NCBI GenBank assembly: GCA_012295275.1
Contig: CM022665.1
Span: 19,794,150-19,858,149, forward strand
Direction of reading: 5' to 3'
DNA from: Chrysomallon squamiferum
Taxonomy: Eukaryota; Mollusca; Gastropoda; Neomphalida; Peltospiridae
Length of the DNA: 64,000 bases
The notes under the pieces were generated by a model that ran no database searches, had not been told where the DNA came from, and worked only from the letters and a program-made list of their open reading frames with translations. Position numbers and translations under genes: made by a program. Shown one piece after another: positions 31,370 through 50,238 of this stretch. How positions within the stretch are numbered: position 1 is the stretch's first letter; each line of letters begins with the position of its first letter.

Positions 31370-31960
31370 TCGTAATAATATCAGATATATTTGATATAAA
31401 TATCTAAAATTTCTTAGTAATTTCAGATATGTTTCATTTAAATACCTTTAATCTCGGAATAATATCAGACATGTTTTATGTAAATATTTCTAACTTCTTA
31501 GTAATTTCAGATATTGTTTAGGTAAAAACCTCTAATTTCTTAGTAACATGACATATGTTTATGTAAAACCTCTAATCTAGGTAACATCAGACATGTTTTA
31601 TATAAAAAACACATTTAGTTTCTAAGTAATATCAGATTTTTTATGTAAAACCTTTAATCTAAGCGATATCAGACAATTTATGTAAGAACATTTAATATCT
31701 AAGTAATATTTGATATTTTTTATGTAAAAATCTATAATCTCTAAGTAACATCAGATATATTTATATAAACATCTCTAATCTGTTAGTAATATCAGACATG
31801 TTTTGTGTAATCTCTAATATTATCTGGTATGCTTTGTGTAATCCCTTAGTAATAAAATGTATGTTTTATGTAGAAACATTCAATCTTTCACTAATTTAGT
31901 TTTTGTTTTATTTCAAAAATCTTTAATCGCCTAGTAATATCAGATATGTAATCTCATGGT
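31370..31960. repeat. About 42-bp degenerate minisatellite between the lectin genes
   Basis: Roughly thirteen units of TAATATCAGATATGTTTTAT followed by GTAAAAACCTCTAATCTCTTAG with indels. It fills much of the 1.6-kb spacer between the two lectin genes. Confidence 0.75.
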
Positions 31961-32385
31961 TTCGTCGGAGATGTTTTTCTCTTGGTACAAACGATCAAAC
32001 ATCTAAGTACTGTTAAGTTTATTTTTCTTGGGGTTCAAACCTATCAATCAGTGTAATGTACATGATTGATTTGGCCGTTCAAATACATGTTCAAATTTGA
32101 ATACGCACATCACCTACGTCAGTGTGCGTATCCAATCAACCATGACGTCCTACTGAAGAAAAAAAAACCCTCTTCAAATTATTTCCCTTAGCGTACATGT
32201 TTATCTACCTGCTGCGTGTTAGGTCGTTTGTAAATGCTGTGTTATTCGGAGACAGAATTCCTCTGGGAAGAAAAGGGATTGAATGCGACCCACCTACCTC
32301 CGTCAGAGCATTTCAATATTAGACATGTAGACTTCTGTGTCCAGTAGTCAGCCGCACTGTGTTGTAGAAAACTGTGTCTGATAAG

Positions 32386-34138
32386 ATGACTTGTCATCCA
32401 ATTGTTTTTATTCTGTTCTCAACGTGTTTCTGTTTTACCCTTGCAGGTAAGTTTAACATTTGTTTAAACATAAAATATCCAGTAGATGTTAATATCTGTT
32501 TACTTTATAAAATATCCAATAGATGTTGATATTTATTTACTTTATAAAATTCAGGTAGATGTTAATATCTATTTACTTTATAAACTGCAAAATCCTATGT
32601 CGTGTTGAAGTTTCTTATAACTGTTAATAATTTTGTACAACTATCTATTTTTTTAATATTAAGTAACGTATTTATTTATTTTTTAAATATAACAGACAGT
32701 GTTTTTAATATTATATTGTTATTACAACATAGAAACATTTAGTTACATAATTTAAATATGCAACTTAATATAAATTTATTAAAGTATATTCATGTTAAGA
32801 CAGTCATAAAATTTCTGACGTACATTAATGATTCTGATATATATCAAGAAATAAAAAGTCCTTTCTCTAAAGTACAGAAGTAATTGTAATTAAAGAAGTA
32901 AAACTAAATATTAACTATAATTACTTAAAATGCACCGGCTTTCTAAAATGTGATCGACTTTGATTGATAACTAACACCTGACTGAACTATTTACCTACTC
33001 GTTATTAATTATCTGCGTGCATTTTAAAGACAATATTTTCTACACGCCTACTCGTTACAAACAAGACGTATGACACACCAATGTGCAGTGACGCTGTGTC
33101 TTCAAGGTACACTGTGAGATAACAGAGGAAATAAAGTGTTAGCATTGTAACGTTTCAGTGACATCAAACGCTATCCAGCAATCAGACGTGTGTCACAACG
33201 GATGCAACCAAGACAACCACTCACTTCAGTGTAAACGGAAAGAGAGGCTCGCTGTGGACAAAGCTTACTACGGCTACAAAGCCATCAAGGGTTGTCCGCT
33301 CTCCTGGGACTGCAGCAACAGCACTTCGGGTTCAGATGGTCCGTGTTGTCAGGTGAATGAGGACGAGGACTGCAGACGTCCTTTCCGCCACGACATCCTC
33401 CAGCAGGTCCTCGAAGAGTGCACTGGAAAAACCAAATGTTCATTTCCCACTGACAGGTGGAATGAGTCGTGTTCGTCAACCACTGGAGACGTCGCCAGCT
33501 ACTCACACGTCAACTACCGCTGCGTCAAAGGTAGGAGTTATTTTATTTATTACTGAAATAGTTAGGTGTAATGTCCATTATCACTGTCCTAGGAAGAGGT
33601 CATATTAGCTATCACTGTTATAGGTAAATGTCATATTACTTATTGCTGTCAGAGATAGATGTTATGTTACTTGTTACGCTCATCGTCATATCAATTATTT
33701 CTATCATAACTAGATACCACATAAGTTATTACTGTCAGAGGAGACGACATATCAGTTATCACTGTCATATTAGTTATCATTGTGTCACAGAATATGTCAT
33801 ATCAGTTATTACTGTCATGTCACTTAACAGTGTGTCATAGACATACGTTATATTCTGTATCACAGAACATGTCATATGCGTTATCACTGTATGATGTCAT
33901 ATCAGTATCACTGATACAGGTGGGACTGGTTTAATGGATGAACGGATGGGTGTCTGTGTATTTAGGAATGAATATCCTTATTAGACTGTAAATAGGCGTT
34001 ATTCGGGAAGATAATGGCACAAGAGGATAAAATGTCAAAATAAATTTAACTTTAAAATAATTTATTTATTTATTTATTTATTGTTTTGGCAATCAAACGC
34101 AAACACGACTCCTTTATCTATGAGTTCGAGGCGAAAAC

Positions 34139-34174
<36 letters not shown>

Positions 34175-34743
34175 GTTAATGTTAAGGTGTTTATTTATTT
34201 ATTTATTTATTTATTTACGACAGATTCTCTCGTGGGAGACATATGCCAGCCAAGTGTTTACGTCAGAGGTCACGTGGTGTACGCCATGTACAATCCTCAC
34301 AGCACGGAGACAATGAAGAACGGCTCGTGCTCGTGTACAATCCAGTCGTCGCAGCCGGGCACGACGGCCGAGGTGGACGTCCTAGCTGTCGACCTCAGAC
34401 TTGTTCAGAACGAGTCTGGGAAATGTTCTCGCCTCGAACTCATAGATAAAGGAGTTGTGTTTGCGTTTGGTTGCCATAACAACACTGACCTACCAGATAG
34501 TCTCCTGCGTTCTCTAACTAAAACGACGACTCCTATTTCTCTACATCTCACTTTACAGAACAGAAATCTGCCGAGATTCATCTGGCTCAGTTTTGAAGGT
34601 AAACATGCTCCTAATACAATGATGATTATTATTATCTTTAATTATTAGTAGTAATAATAATCTTTTTGTCTTTACTGTACTTTATATGAAACATTTAAAA
34701 AAATAAAATTAAAAAAAAAAAAAAAAGCCAGAAAAGGGGGGAA

Positions 34744-34790
<47 letters not shown>

Positions 34791-34798
34791 AACAAAAA

Positions 34799-34833
<35 letters not shown>

Positions 34834-35875
34834 AATTAATTAAACAATGAAATAAAGAAAGAAACAAACAAACAAACAAACAAATTAATAACAAATAAAT
34901 AAATAAATAAATAATATTTGTTTCTTTGCTTGTTGGGGGCTGTTGTTATTGTTGTTGTTGTTATTATCATTATTATTATTATTATTATTATGATTATTAT
35001 TATTATTATTATGATTATTATTATTTTTATTTTTTACCTGTTCAACGAAAATATTATACAGAACTAAAAATATTCATAATGGAAAACATAGCCTTCGATA
35101 TTATTTGAGTTTGACTTTCTTTTTTTTCTTTTTTTCGAGGCATAATCGCTTGAGTTTTGCTTTTTCTAACAATTAAATGTGATTACTGATGTGTACGTTG
35201 TTTCACTGTAGCGTCAAGTGAGATAGTTTTACGCTGTGGTAACGACGCACTAGATCTGGAAGTTGGAATTTATCCTTGGATGTTGGAAGGATTGAGAGAA
35301 ACAGGAATCAGTAAGTTCATTATGTTTTTTATAATCAGTATTAATATTCTTACAAAAAAAATGTACACACAGATTATGAATCATTGCAATACGGCACTGT
35401 TTAACAAAAGCAGTGTGTAGTTTGATAATTTCTAATGTAATATGGTAGACTGTAAGAGATGTAACATGTAGAGTATTATGTGTAATTACATGTATCGTAA
35501 CTATTGTAATAACAATATGTAACATACAGTTTTAATATGCAGATTGTAATCAATCATAAATATTAGCTATGCAGTGTATTGATGTTAACTAGTCTAACAT
35601 ACAGATATTAACTAATGTTATATATAAATATTAACTAATTTGATATATAGAAAGTAACTAATGTGATATTAACTATATAACTGTGGGTGTAATATAATTT
35701 TAACATTTTTTTAACAGATAGTGTTTGTACTTTTCAGATTCCGATTGGGTTGCTGCCATATTGTTTGGTGTTTTAATAGGAGTGTTGGTGCTCTCGGTAA
35801 CTCTGGCGGGATTTCCTTGGTACATGAGGTGAGACTTTGCGATCATTAGCAGCAGCGATAATTCCTTTTATAAAT

Positions 35876-35913
<38 letters not shown>

Positions 35914-37113
35914 AGTCAGCTCCAAAAAAATTAACTTTATCTTTGCGGTTAATAAATATTTAAATTACCATTTCAAAGACAACAGTTTAGAGTGTTTATC
36001 AAATTAATTCTTATTTTTATTACACCAAAGTATTCTACTCATTTATCACTACCCAATAATTACTTGTTATTTTCTCGTCATTATTTGCTTTTCAGTTATC
36101 AGTTTATGACCTATTGGAACGTGGTGTTTTGTCTGTTTGTTTGTTTGTTTTGTTTTGTTTTGTTTTGTTTTTTGTTGGTGTTTTTTTTTTTTTTTTTTCA
36201 ATATTTTTATTCACTGTGCAGAAAGCTGATAGCTGAAAGTGAACAGATGAAGTCTGCCAGCGAGTCTCGACCTGTTGCCAATGGTAACATACTCAATCAG
36301 AGACGCAGCTCGCGAGATCCCAAGATTTACGTAGACGTGGAGGAAGCTCTGTACGGAACGCCACCTAGCTACACGTCCGAAGACAGGAACGGCCATCTTT
36401 ATTCCGATTCCAGTACAAAGAGTGCAGTAAAAGTTCACAAGAAAAGCGAAACGAAACTCGTAGACTTGCCTCAGATTCCTAAAGGTGTGGAGGGAAAGAT
36501 GGTGGAAAACGGTGAATGTTACTACGCTATGGACGGAATGAGTGAGCAAGGCACGCTAGACAGAAAGAACAATTCCTTCGTAACTGACACGACCAGCAAA
36601 GATTCGGTGTCGATGATCTATTCTGAAATTCCCTATGAGTCGATGGCAACGTGCAAAACCGGCATGTCTACGTTCAAAGACGAAGGGGAATATTCCTCGC
36701 CCTCCATATCCTTCTCCACCGCTTCGACGCTGAACAGAGACGGACTGTACGAGGCCACGTTTAGTGACGTCACCAGTCCGCTGGGTAAGGCACCGAGTAT
36801 CGAGTCGATAGAGCTGTCAACGTTACCATCGCAACAAGCTGCCAACGGAACGGAAGTTGACGAAGATGACGAATACCTGCTTCCGGTTACCAGTCCCAAG
36901 AGACGAAGATCGCAGGAAATCATTGGTGAAGTTCGTAAGTTCATTAACCAGGCGTTCGTAGAGAAGGGAGAGGGTGATAGTGTTCCGATGCAAAGCATAC
37001 CCGATGTCGAAACACCCCTCGATGTTACGGAATTTACTGATATATCACCGTCCGAAACAGCCCAAGTAAACCCGGACGAGTTCAGATTTGAAAACACGGA
37101 ATACGGATTCTAA
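32386..37113 (+). CDS. SUEL-lectin/CUB-like type I membrane receptor B (tandem paralogue 2)
   Basis: Six exons (32386-32446, 33159-33530, 34224-34598, 35212-35310, 35738-35828, 36222-37113) give 629 residues. Order: signal peptide (1-20); SUEL/Gal-lectin domain (about 30-144) with LAVDKAYYGY, the centre PCCQVNEDEDC, ECTGKTKC and a VNYRC end; CUB-like domain (145-270) with several sequons and the ending WLSFEG; stalk with one Cys; TM helix (about 306-331); and a 297-residue cytoplasmic tail. The tail has IYVDV (368-372), a PPSY WW-ligand motif (380-383), YAMDG, IYSEI and YESM, which would suit tyrosine phosphorylation and SH2 binding. Exon phases match gene A, but the lectin domain is in one exon. 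The tail shares no obvious sequence with gene A's. Domain calls rest on visible motifs; the CUB assignment is weaker. Confidence 0.85.
32460..32590 (+). repeat. About 43-bp tandem repeat after exon 1 donor of lectin gene B
   Basis: Three to four units of TTTACTTTATAAAATATCCA followed by ATAGATGTTAATATCTG begin about 13 bp inside the intron. Confidence 0.75.
33531..33930 (+). repeat. About 35-40-bp degenerate array starting at a lectin gene B donor
   Basis: Ten or so units of GTCATATCAGTTATCACTGT, several followed by a donor-like ATAGGTA or AGAGATAG. The real junction CAAAG|gtaggagttattttatttattactg reads as the first unit. Confidence 0.65.
34749..34830. repeat. (TAA)n then (TTA)n self-complementary microsatellite
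   Basis: AAT repeats, a short spacer and then ATT repeats in intron 3 of lectin gene B. A similar ATT/GTT cluster occurs at 34940-35030. Confidence 0.9.
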
Positions 37114-37189
37114 ACGCTGCTAGTCTTATATTAAGTACTGGCTTGACGAACTGTTTTAATATCCTAAATCTACGATATGACGTGAATTT

Positions 37190-37440
37190 TCTTTAACAGA
37201 GAGTTTTAGTTATACAGCAGTGCGTAACAGTGTATCTTTGCGACACAACAATGTAGTGACAATGTGTGTTTGTAACAAAACAGTTCAGTATCTTTGTAAC
37301 AAAATACTGAAGTGTCAGTTTGTAACAATGAAACAGTTGCAGTATATGACAAGACAGTACAGTGACAATCTGTATTTGTAACAAAAACAGTTCAATATCT
37401 TTGTAAGAAAACATTGCAGTAACATTGTTACAAAGGGACT
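37190..37440 (+). repeat. Degenerate repeat in 3' UTR of lectin gene B
   Basis: Four or five loose copies of TTTGTAACAAAACAGTTCAG followed by TATCTTTGTAAC, within the probable 3' UTR. Confidence 0.6.
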
Positions 37441-37456
37441 AGTAACAGAGTATTGT

Positions 37457-37462
37457 AATAAA
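37457..37462 (+). terminator. Likely polyadenylation signal of lectin gene B
   Basis: First canonical AATAAA after the stop codon at 37113, about 340 bp downstream. Confidence 0.5.
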
Positions 37463-38330
37463 ACAGAACTGTTTACACTATAATTGCAACCGTCTTTTTC
37501 TCTCTAAATGGTTCTCATAGTTACCATTATTTGTTAAGGATGACTTCAGAATAAGTAGTGTTGTTAGTGTTTGTTTACACTGTATTATCATTATTAACAG
37601 TCATTTTAGTGACGTATTACAATGTAATAATACTAATTGTTTGCTTACATAGTAATATGATTGCCAATTAACAGTGGTGTATTAAAATGTAATATTATTG
37701 ACAGCTCACTAGGGTTGTCACAATATCATCAACATTCGTATTGTGTAACGTTTACTTTTTTCTGTTTACTTTCTATTGTATAAATCTAAAAAATCTATAA
37801 TATAGAAGCTTGAAGAATGTATGAAACATTATCTGTGTAATGTATCAAACATTATCTTTTTTTCTATATAACGCTTATTATACACACTTTTATATATCCA
37901 TTCATTTGTGTAATGTATATAGTGTGTACAATGTACAATTATATCTTTATCTGTTTGTAATTATTTTATATAAAATGTTTCTATCTACATTTAAGTCCTT
38001 CTGGTTGAGAGTGTTAATTTTGAAACAAAATCGATCTTTTGGTATTTTATCACTGAAGAGATAAGTAAGCAAAAAAAATGCTTCAATACTGATTATCTTC
38101 ATTGTATGAAAGATTTGTGGAAAGATTACGTTATTTACAAATTTAAAAAATGATCACGAAATGGAATAATAGTAAAAACATATTAATAAAGTCATAAAAG
38201 AGATATTACATAAAAAAGAAGAAAATTTGATGAATAAAATAAAATAAAATAAAAATACGAAGAAAAAAAAAAAAAAAAAAAAAAAGAGAGAGAGAAATAG
38301 AAATAAAATAAAATAAAATAAAATAAAATA

Positions 38331-38361
<31 letters not shown>

Positions 38362-40207
38362 CGATAGTTGACAAACTATTTTCCCTAAAGGAAGGATAGC
38401 GCTAGAAAACGCTAAGAGAAAAAAAAAAAAAAAAAAAAAATTAAAAATCACTGGACATCCCACGGTGGTTAATCTACGTGCGTTACAGACGTCTCTGTCC
38501 TATACTTTGAACTCATCGTAAACCGCACCCCCTCAAACCAGTGTCCGGTCACGCCCTGGCAAGTCATTACGGATATCCGGGGGCAAATTGTAACGACCTG
38601 AATGACAGTCACGTTGGCTGATCAATCAAACTCAATCAGGGTTAATGACGTCATATCCTGACTGATCTTCCGGTTTCGAAAGCCAGTGTCATCTGGCGTG
38701 GAAAGTGTATAATTACCTTCACTAATTAATACTGTAGTGATAACAAAGCAAATTTGATACAACACAACATTAATAGTAAGAGCGTGCAAAATAATATTAA
38801 TAATAGAATTACATTCTTAATAATTAAATATGTTCTCACGACAAATCGTAATAAGAGTACAAGTATACTGATACATAAAACAGTTTGAAAACAAAACAGA
38901 GGCAAATGCAAAACTATAGACTGGCACAATCCCATTTTACTATAATTATCATAATTTATTAACTATTTAAATAGAAATTCAAGACACGTATATATTTATA
39001 TTGAAAAATATTTAATATGTTACTTTATAGATGTAACAAGAAATTCAGCGAGGGTGATAACTAAGAAAGATGCATTCTCATTTCATTTTTTTTTATTTAT
39101 TTATTTATTTTCTTTCTTTCTTTCTTTCTTTATTAACTTATTATTTCTCCTTTTTAGATAATTGTTTATGTTATATATTGTGTTTGATGATAGAGAAAGA
39201 ATGTTTAAATCTTAGAAGAAAAAAACAACAACAAAAAACCCAACAAACTTACAGCTATAAACTACTTTAAACACTTTTCTACGTAATAACCGTAAATCTC
39301 TCACAGTTTAAAATGTTTTAATGAATGTGATTAATTCAGTCTATCAAACACGAAAACTGAATAGTTTTTAACTAAATCGATTTAATTATTCTACTTCCCT
39401 GATTTCATTAATTTATTTGACTGTTAAAACACGTTCTGAAGTAAAAACATTTCAGTTAAATCTACGTTAACAAAGAAACCAGTTAACTAACCACATCTGA
39501 AATTTAAAACAGTAAAATAAAAAAAAAATAAAGTGATAAATAGATAGATAAACAGAGATAGAGACAGATATAGAGAGAGATAGATAGACAGACAGATAGA
39601 CAGATAAGCTGATTGATTGATAGATAAAGAAACAAGCAAACAAATAAATAAATACAAACACAGACAAACAAAGAAACAAACAAGTAAACTAATAAATAAA
39701 TAAATAAACTAAGCGTGTTACTCTGTCTCGTTTTCAGTTCAGTTGTCAGACGACAAAGCTTATCAGATAGTGATGGTCTGTTCTAGTCCACGCGATAAAA
39801 ACTTACTCTCATCAAAGTGATGACAGTTTGTTAAAAGGTTACATTTAATCGGGTGATATTATGACTGAAGTGTGGCTGTCTGTATGGATAAATACTCGTC
39901 AATTAACAAAGACTGTCTGTACTTTATCTGTCTGGGTCTCTAGTGTCGATAAACAGTCATTCATGTCTAACGACTTCAGGTTAGATACTCCAGTCAGTAA
40001 CATTAGGGCAGATAACCAACTCATCAATGTTCAAAAAGCATCACAAGAGATAGCAGGTGATTCATGTTTAATGTTAAACAAAATCTAACGATATACTGGT
40101 GTTAGTATTATGTTACCCGAATATTAACTGTAACATCGGAGTATGTTTTATTAAGTAACAAAAGAATGATATCTAAATATAAAAAAATATAAAAATTAAA
40201 AATAAAT

Positions 40208-40296
<89 letters not shown>

Positions 40297-40896
40297 AATA
40301 AATAAAATAGTAACAGTTTGGTATTATTTAATAAAAATGCAATATCTAAATATTACATAAAAATAGTAATACATTGGTATTATTTAATACAAATGTCATA
40401 TTTAAATATTAAATGAAAAAGTAATAGTCTTGTGTTATTAAATAAAAATGTAATATCTCAGTAATCGATGAAAATTCTGTATTGTTTTTGTTTGATTTAT
40501 TATTCTTGTTGTTTTATTTTTTTTTAATTATTATTTGTTTATTCATGTATATTTTATTTATTAATATCATTATTACTTATTTATTTATTTATTTATTATT
40601 ATTATTAATGTTATTGTTATTATTATTATTATTATTATTATTGGGTTGTTTTGATACTGTTGTTTGTTTTTGTTTTGTTTTTTTGGGGGTGTTTGTTTTT
40701 GTTTGTTTTTGTCTGAAAAGATTTCATTCTCACACTAAAGAAAAAAGCTCTGTCGCACATTTTATCTCAGTTTTAAAAAAAAAGAAAATCTTATCTCAGA
40801 CTGTCTGTCTCTCGTACTTTGTTTAGATAACTCATTATCAGTGACTACATTGTTCACTGCACCTTCATTCATACGAGCAGACGTCGTCGTGGAAGT
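37463..40896. other. Intergenic region before the T-box gene
   Basis: Mostly low complexity: A-rich and TTTTA/AAAT repeats at 38230-38440, GATA/AAAT repeats at 39535-39715, (AAT)n at 40210-40290 and ATT repeats at 40600-40645. The stretch 38450-38710 is complex and GC-richer, with no ORF or RNA gene I recognise. The T-box promoter probably lies towards the right end, but I see no decisive core motif. Confidence 0.55.
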
Positions 40897-46997
<6,101 letters not shown>

Positions 46998-47064
46998 CGT
47001 CATACACAAATTGAGACCAGACATACGAACCATACACAAACATGCCTCTGTGAGGTGTTGTGTG

Positions 47065-47068
<4 letters not shown>

Positions 47069-47107
<39 letters not shown>

Positions 47108-47110
47108 CAC
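47069..47110. repeat. (GT)n-(GC)n microsatellite in T-box 3' UTR
   Basis: GT dinucleotides ending in GCGCGCGC, about 70 bp after the stop codon. Confidence 0.95.
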
Positions 47111-47152
47111 ATGTATGATGCAAATATGCACAGTTTGAGATACGTATGTTCA

Positions 47153-47158
47153 AATAAA
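47153..47158 (+). terminator. Likely polyadenylation signal of the T-box gene
   Basis: First canonical AATAAA after the stop codon at 46997, 156 bp downstream. Confidence 0.5.
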
Positions 47159-48120
47159 TATGCACATAGTTTTAAGTATAAAAACTGATAACTGTACCAA
47201 TGTATGTCATTGTTTACTGTTGTTCATTTTTGTACTTCACTGTTTGAAGGGATCATCTTCACATTTCTATTTTAATAAAATTTACGATGTTGATAAATGT
47301 GAACTGTTTAACAGTTTAAATAAAACATTTTTAATTATAACGCCTGGCACAGTCATCTTTTCAATATGTTATGAGATAAAAGATAGCCATTGCTGAAAAC
47401 AGTTTGAAAATAAATATGAAAACGGGTATATGTAAAGGGTATGGAAAGACGTTGATCGACTGACATAATTACTTGGATTTCCTTATATTTATGGGAATAA
47501 ATGAATTTTTGTATTATGAAGATATTATATACTGATGTATGAAGCACTGATGTATGAATGTATATTATTTTGATGTGTAAAGGTGTTATGTATTGATAAA
47601 TGAAGTATAAAGTGTTTGATGTATTGACTAGTAGAGGATATAACATAGCAATGTTTAAAGGTTTTGATGTAGGCCAATGACTCGTGATAGGATTAGATGC
47701 ACTGAATTATAGAGAACGTGACACAGTGAGGTTAAAGGGTATGAAGTTTATCAAACGTATAAAAGGTTTAGAGATTATTACAGTATGTATAACGTTAGAC
47801 TGAAGTCTTATAAATCTCTGTTTTATAATGTCAGTCGTTCATAACAGTCGTATTATCCGATATATCAGAAACCAAATAAAATGTATTTCAAAGCCTTACT
47901 CAGTTTGTTTCGAGTTATACGTCACGGCAGCCTGTAATCTATAACGTAGACAGTAACATAACGTAGACTATAATGACGTAGCCTCTAATGTTTGTCGTAG
48001 TTCTGCAATGAATAAGGTAGACGATGATGTACAACGTAGACTAATTTCTAACGTGAACTTTAAAATGTAGCCTAATGTATATCGTAGCCTGTAATGTACA
48101 ACACGATACCAGGTCGTTTT
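47159..48120. other. Intergenic region between T-box and PLA2 genes
   Basis: No ORF of substance. 47390-47660 contains loose TGATGTATGAAG repeats, and 47930-48110 has a degenerate AACGTAGACTATAATGTA-like repeat of roughly 20-30 bp. I see nothing else. Confidence 0.6.
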
Positions 48121-48124
48121 AAAA

Positions 48125-48241
48125 ACATGATACACCACCAAGTCCTTGTTCTGGTAAACTCGAGAGATTCACACGTCACAGCCGCTTCACATTTCAACTC
48201 GGCACTTAACACAGATCCTGGCATTCCTCAGCCAGGCACCG
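48125..48241 (+). other. Probable noncoding first exon of the PLA2 gene
   Basis: A GC-richer complex stretch ends CAGGCACCG|gtaagt (donor at 48242), and a matching acceptor TGTTTTCAG lies at 49405, 15 bp before the PLA2 start codon. The upstream edge is not defined; TTTTAAAAAC near 48117 is a weak TATA-like site. Confidence 0.45.
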
Positions 48242-48614
48242 GTAAGTAAACATTTCGACTTTCCTACTCACCTAGATTACAGAACTCTAACCGTTACTAC
48301 GTACAGCCGGCCACAGCAGCGAGGGCATTGTACAGAGTGTAGTATATATATATAAGCGTGATTTGCGTGATTTATACGTTGTTTTCAGCTAGTATTGCTT
48401 TTACAACTGTACGTGGGCGTTCGATTATCATAAATCTGTTTATTTAGCCTTGCAAAGACGTAGTAAAGAATTTTGTTAAATTTTGTATGTGTACCTGCAG
48501 GTAGGTGAGATAGATAGATTGTTAGACAAATAGCTAGATAGATACATAGACAGACAGAAAGACATACAGATAGACAGGGAGATAGAATAATAGACTATAA
48601 ACATTGATATATGT

Positions 48615-48621
48615 ATATCTA

Positions 48622-48695
<74 letters not shown>

Positions 48696-48770
48696 TATAT
48701 ATATATATACATACATGCATACATACATACATATATACAAACATACATACATATATATATACAAAGTATG
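48615..48770. repeat. (ATAC)n/(AT)n microsatellite cluster
   Basis: ATAC repeats flank a long AT run; self-complementary low-complexity DNA in the probable PLA2 5' intron. Confidence 0.93.
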
Positions 48771-49419
48771 TTTTCTAATAATCTCACTGAAAATAAAGCT
48801 TTAAATGTAAAATAACCAGTAATAATTATGTGAAAACAAAATATTTCATGTCTGTACATTAATTAGTTATACAAGTATAATATTCAAAAGCAGTTACACG
48901 ACGAAAGCAGAACGAAATAGGAATGCCTATTTGATAGCACATTATTATCTTATAATTATTACTGGCGTCGAAAGAGCAAAGTCCAAGATTTTCTGAAATT
49001 CAATCTCATTTCTCCATATTTACACGATAAAAATAGGTCAGACTATTAAATAACTTTTCGTTTCTTTATATTCTCTTCCGTAAGTTATAGTTTTACGAAC
49101 GCTTGTTCTAACTCGGATTGTAGTTAGAAGAATTTAATTATAAAACATGATTTGAAATATACCTGGTTGCTTGAAAATAAAACGTGGTTAACAAATTACA
49201 GCATAGTTAAAAAAAAATAAAAATAATAATTACAACTAGATAATAAACATTCAGCAGATTTTAATTAGCTGACAAAGAGTATTAGCGATGACGTCTCCAC
49301 TGTTTTCTTAACAATTAAATCAGATCTGTTCGCGAAACTAAGACTGAAACTAACACTGTGAGAACAATGAGAATATCAGTTTCACTTGTTGTGCTCTGTT
49401 TTCAGTCGACTTCCCCACG

Positions 49420-49495
49420 ATGCGGATTCCGAGCAGTTTCATTCTCTCTGTCTCACTAATCTGTCTAACAGGTAAAACAAATCACATCTTTGTAA

Positions 49496-49585
<90 letters not shown>

Positions 49586-50204
49586 CACATTCTGCGTGGG
49601 TTTGTATCTCTCTGCCTATCTTTTTCTTTATACTATCTGTAAAAAAACAACATAGAAACACACAAACACATACCAATAAACACATTCACTTACACACATA
49701 CACACACAGAGAAAACACACACGCATACACACACACACAAACCTACATAATCATACATAACACTCTGTATTCCAGTGATCGTCGTCGAGACTGTTCCTGT
49801 AAAGAGAAGCAAGAGAACTATTCTACAGATGTGTGGCTTGATCCGCTTCTACACAAACAGAAGCTGTCTTGAGTACAACAATTACGGTTGTTTCTGTGGA
49901 CTTGGTAACGCTGGACGTAAACCGCTCGATACGATTGACGCGTAAGTCGACTGCATTCGTCTTGTCACTGACACAAATCTAAATATCAGTTAGTCGACTA
50001 CTCATACATCAAGAATTGGAATAGAGATATTTCTACATACAGTTATTTATACTGAGAATGGTGTATATACAGATATTTATATAGAAAATGGTGTGTATAT
50101 AGATATTTATAAATACAGTGATATAAATGAAGTATGTATAATAACAGTAATATATACATGTGTATGTATTTATGTATGTATTTATGTATGTATTTGTATG
50201 TCTG

Positions 50205-50238
<34 letters not shown>

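Noticed and set aside
38450..38710. SINE or tRNA-like unit next to an A-rich tract
   Set aside because: GTTTGAGGG on the minus strand only loosely resembles a B box, no A box fits, and the A/T tract is on the wrong side for a retroposon tail.
39861..40088. 75-residue ORF upstream of the T-box gene as an extra first exon
   Set aside because: A GT follows GCAG at 40053, but splicing to the acceptor at 40826 gives a frame that stops at the T-box start codon, not one that joins it. It could at most be an upstream ORF.
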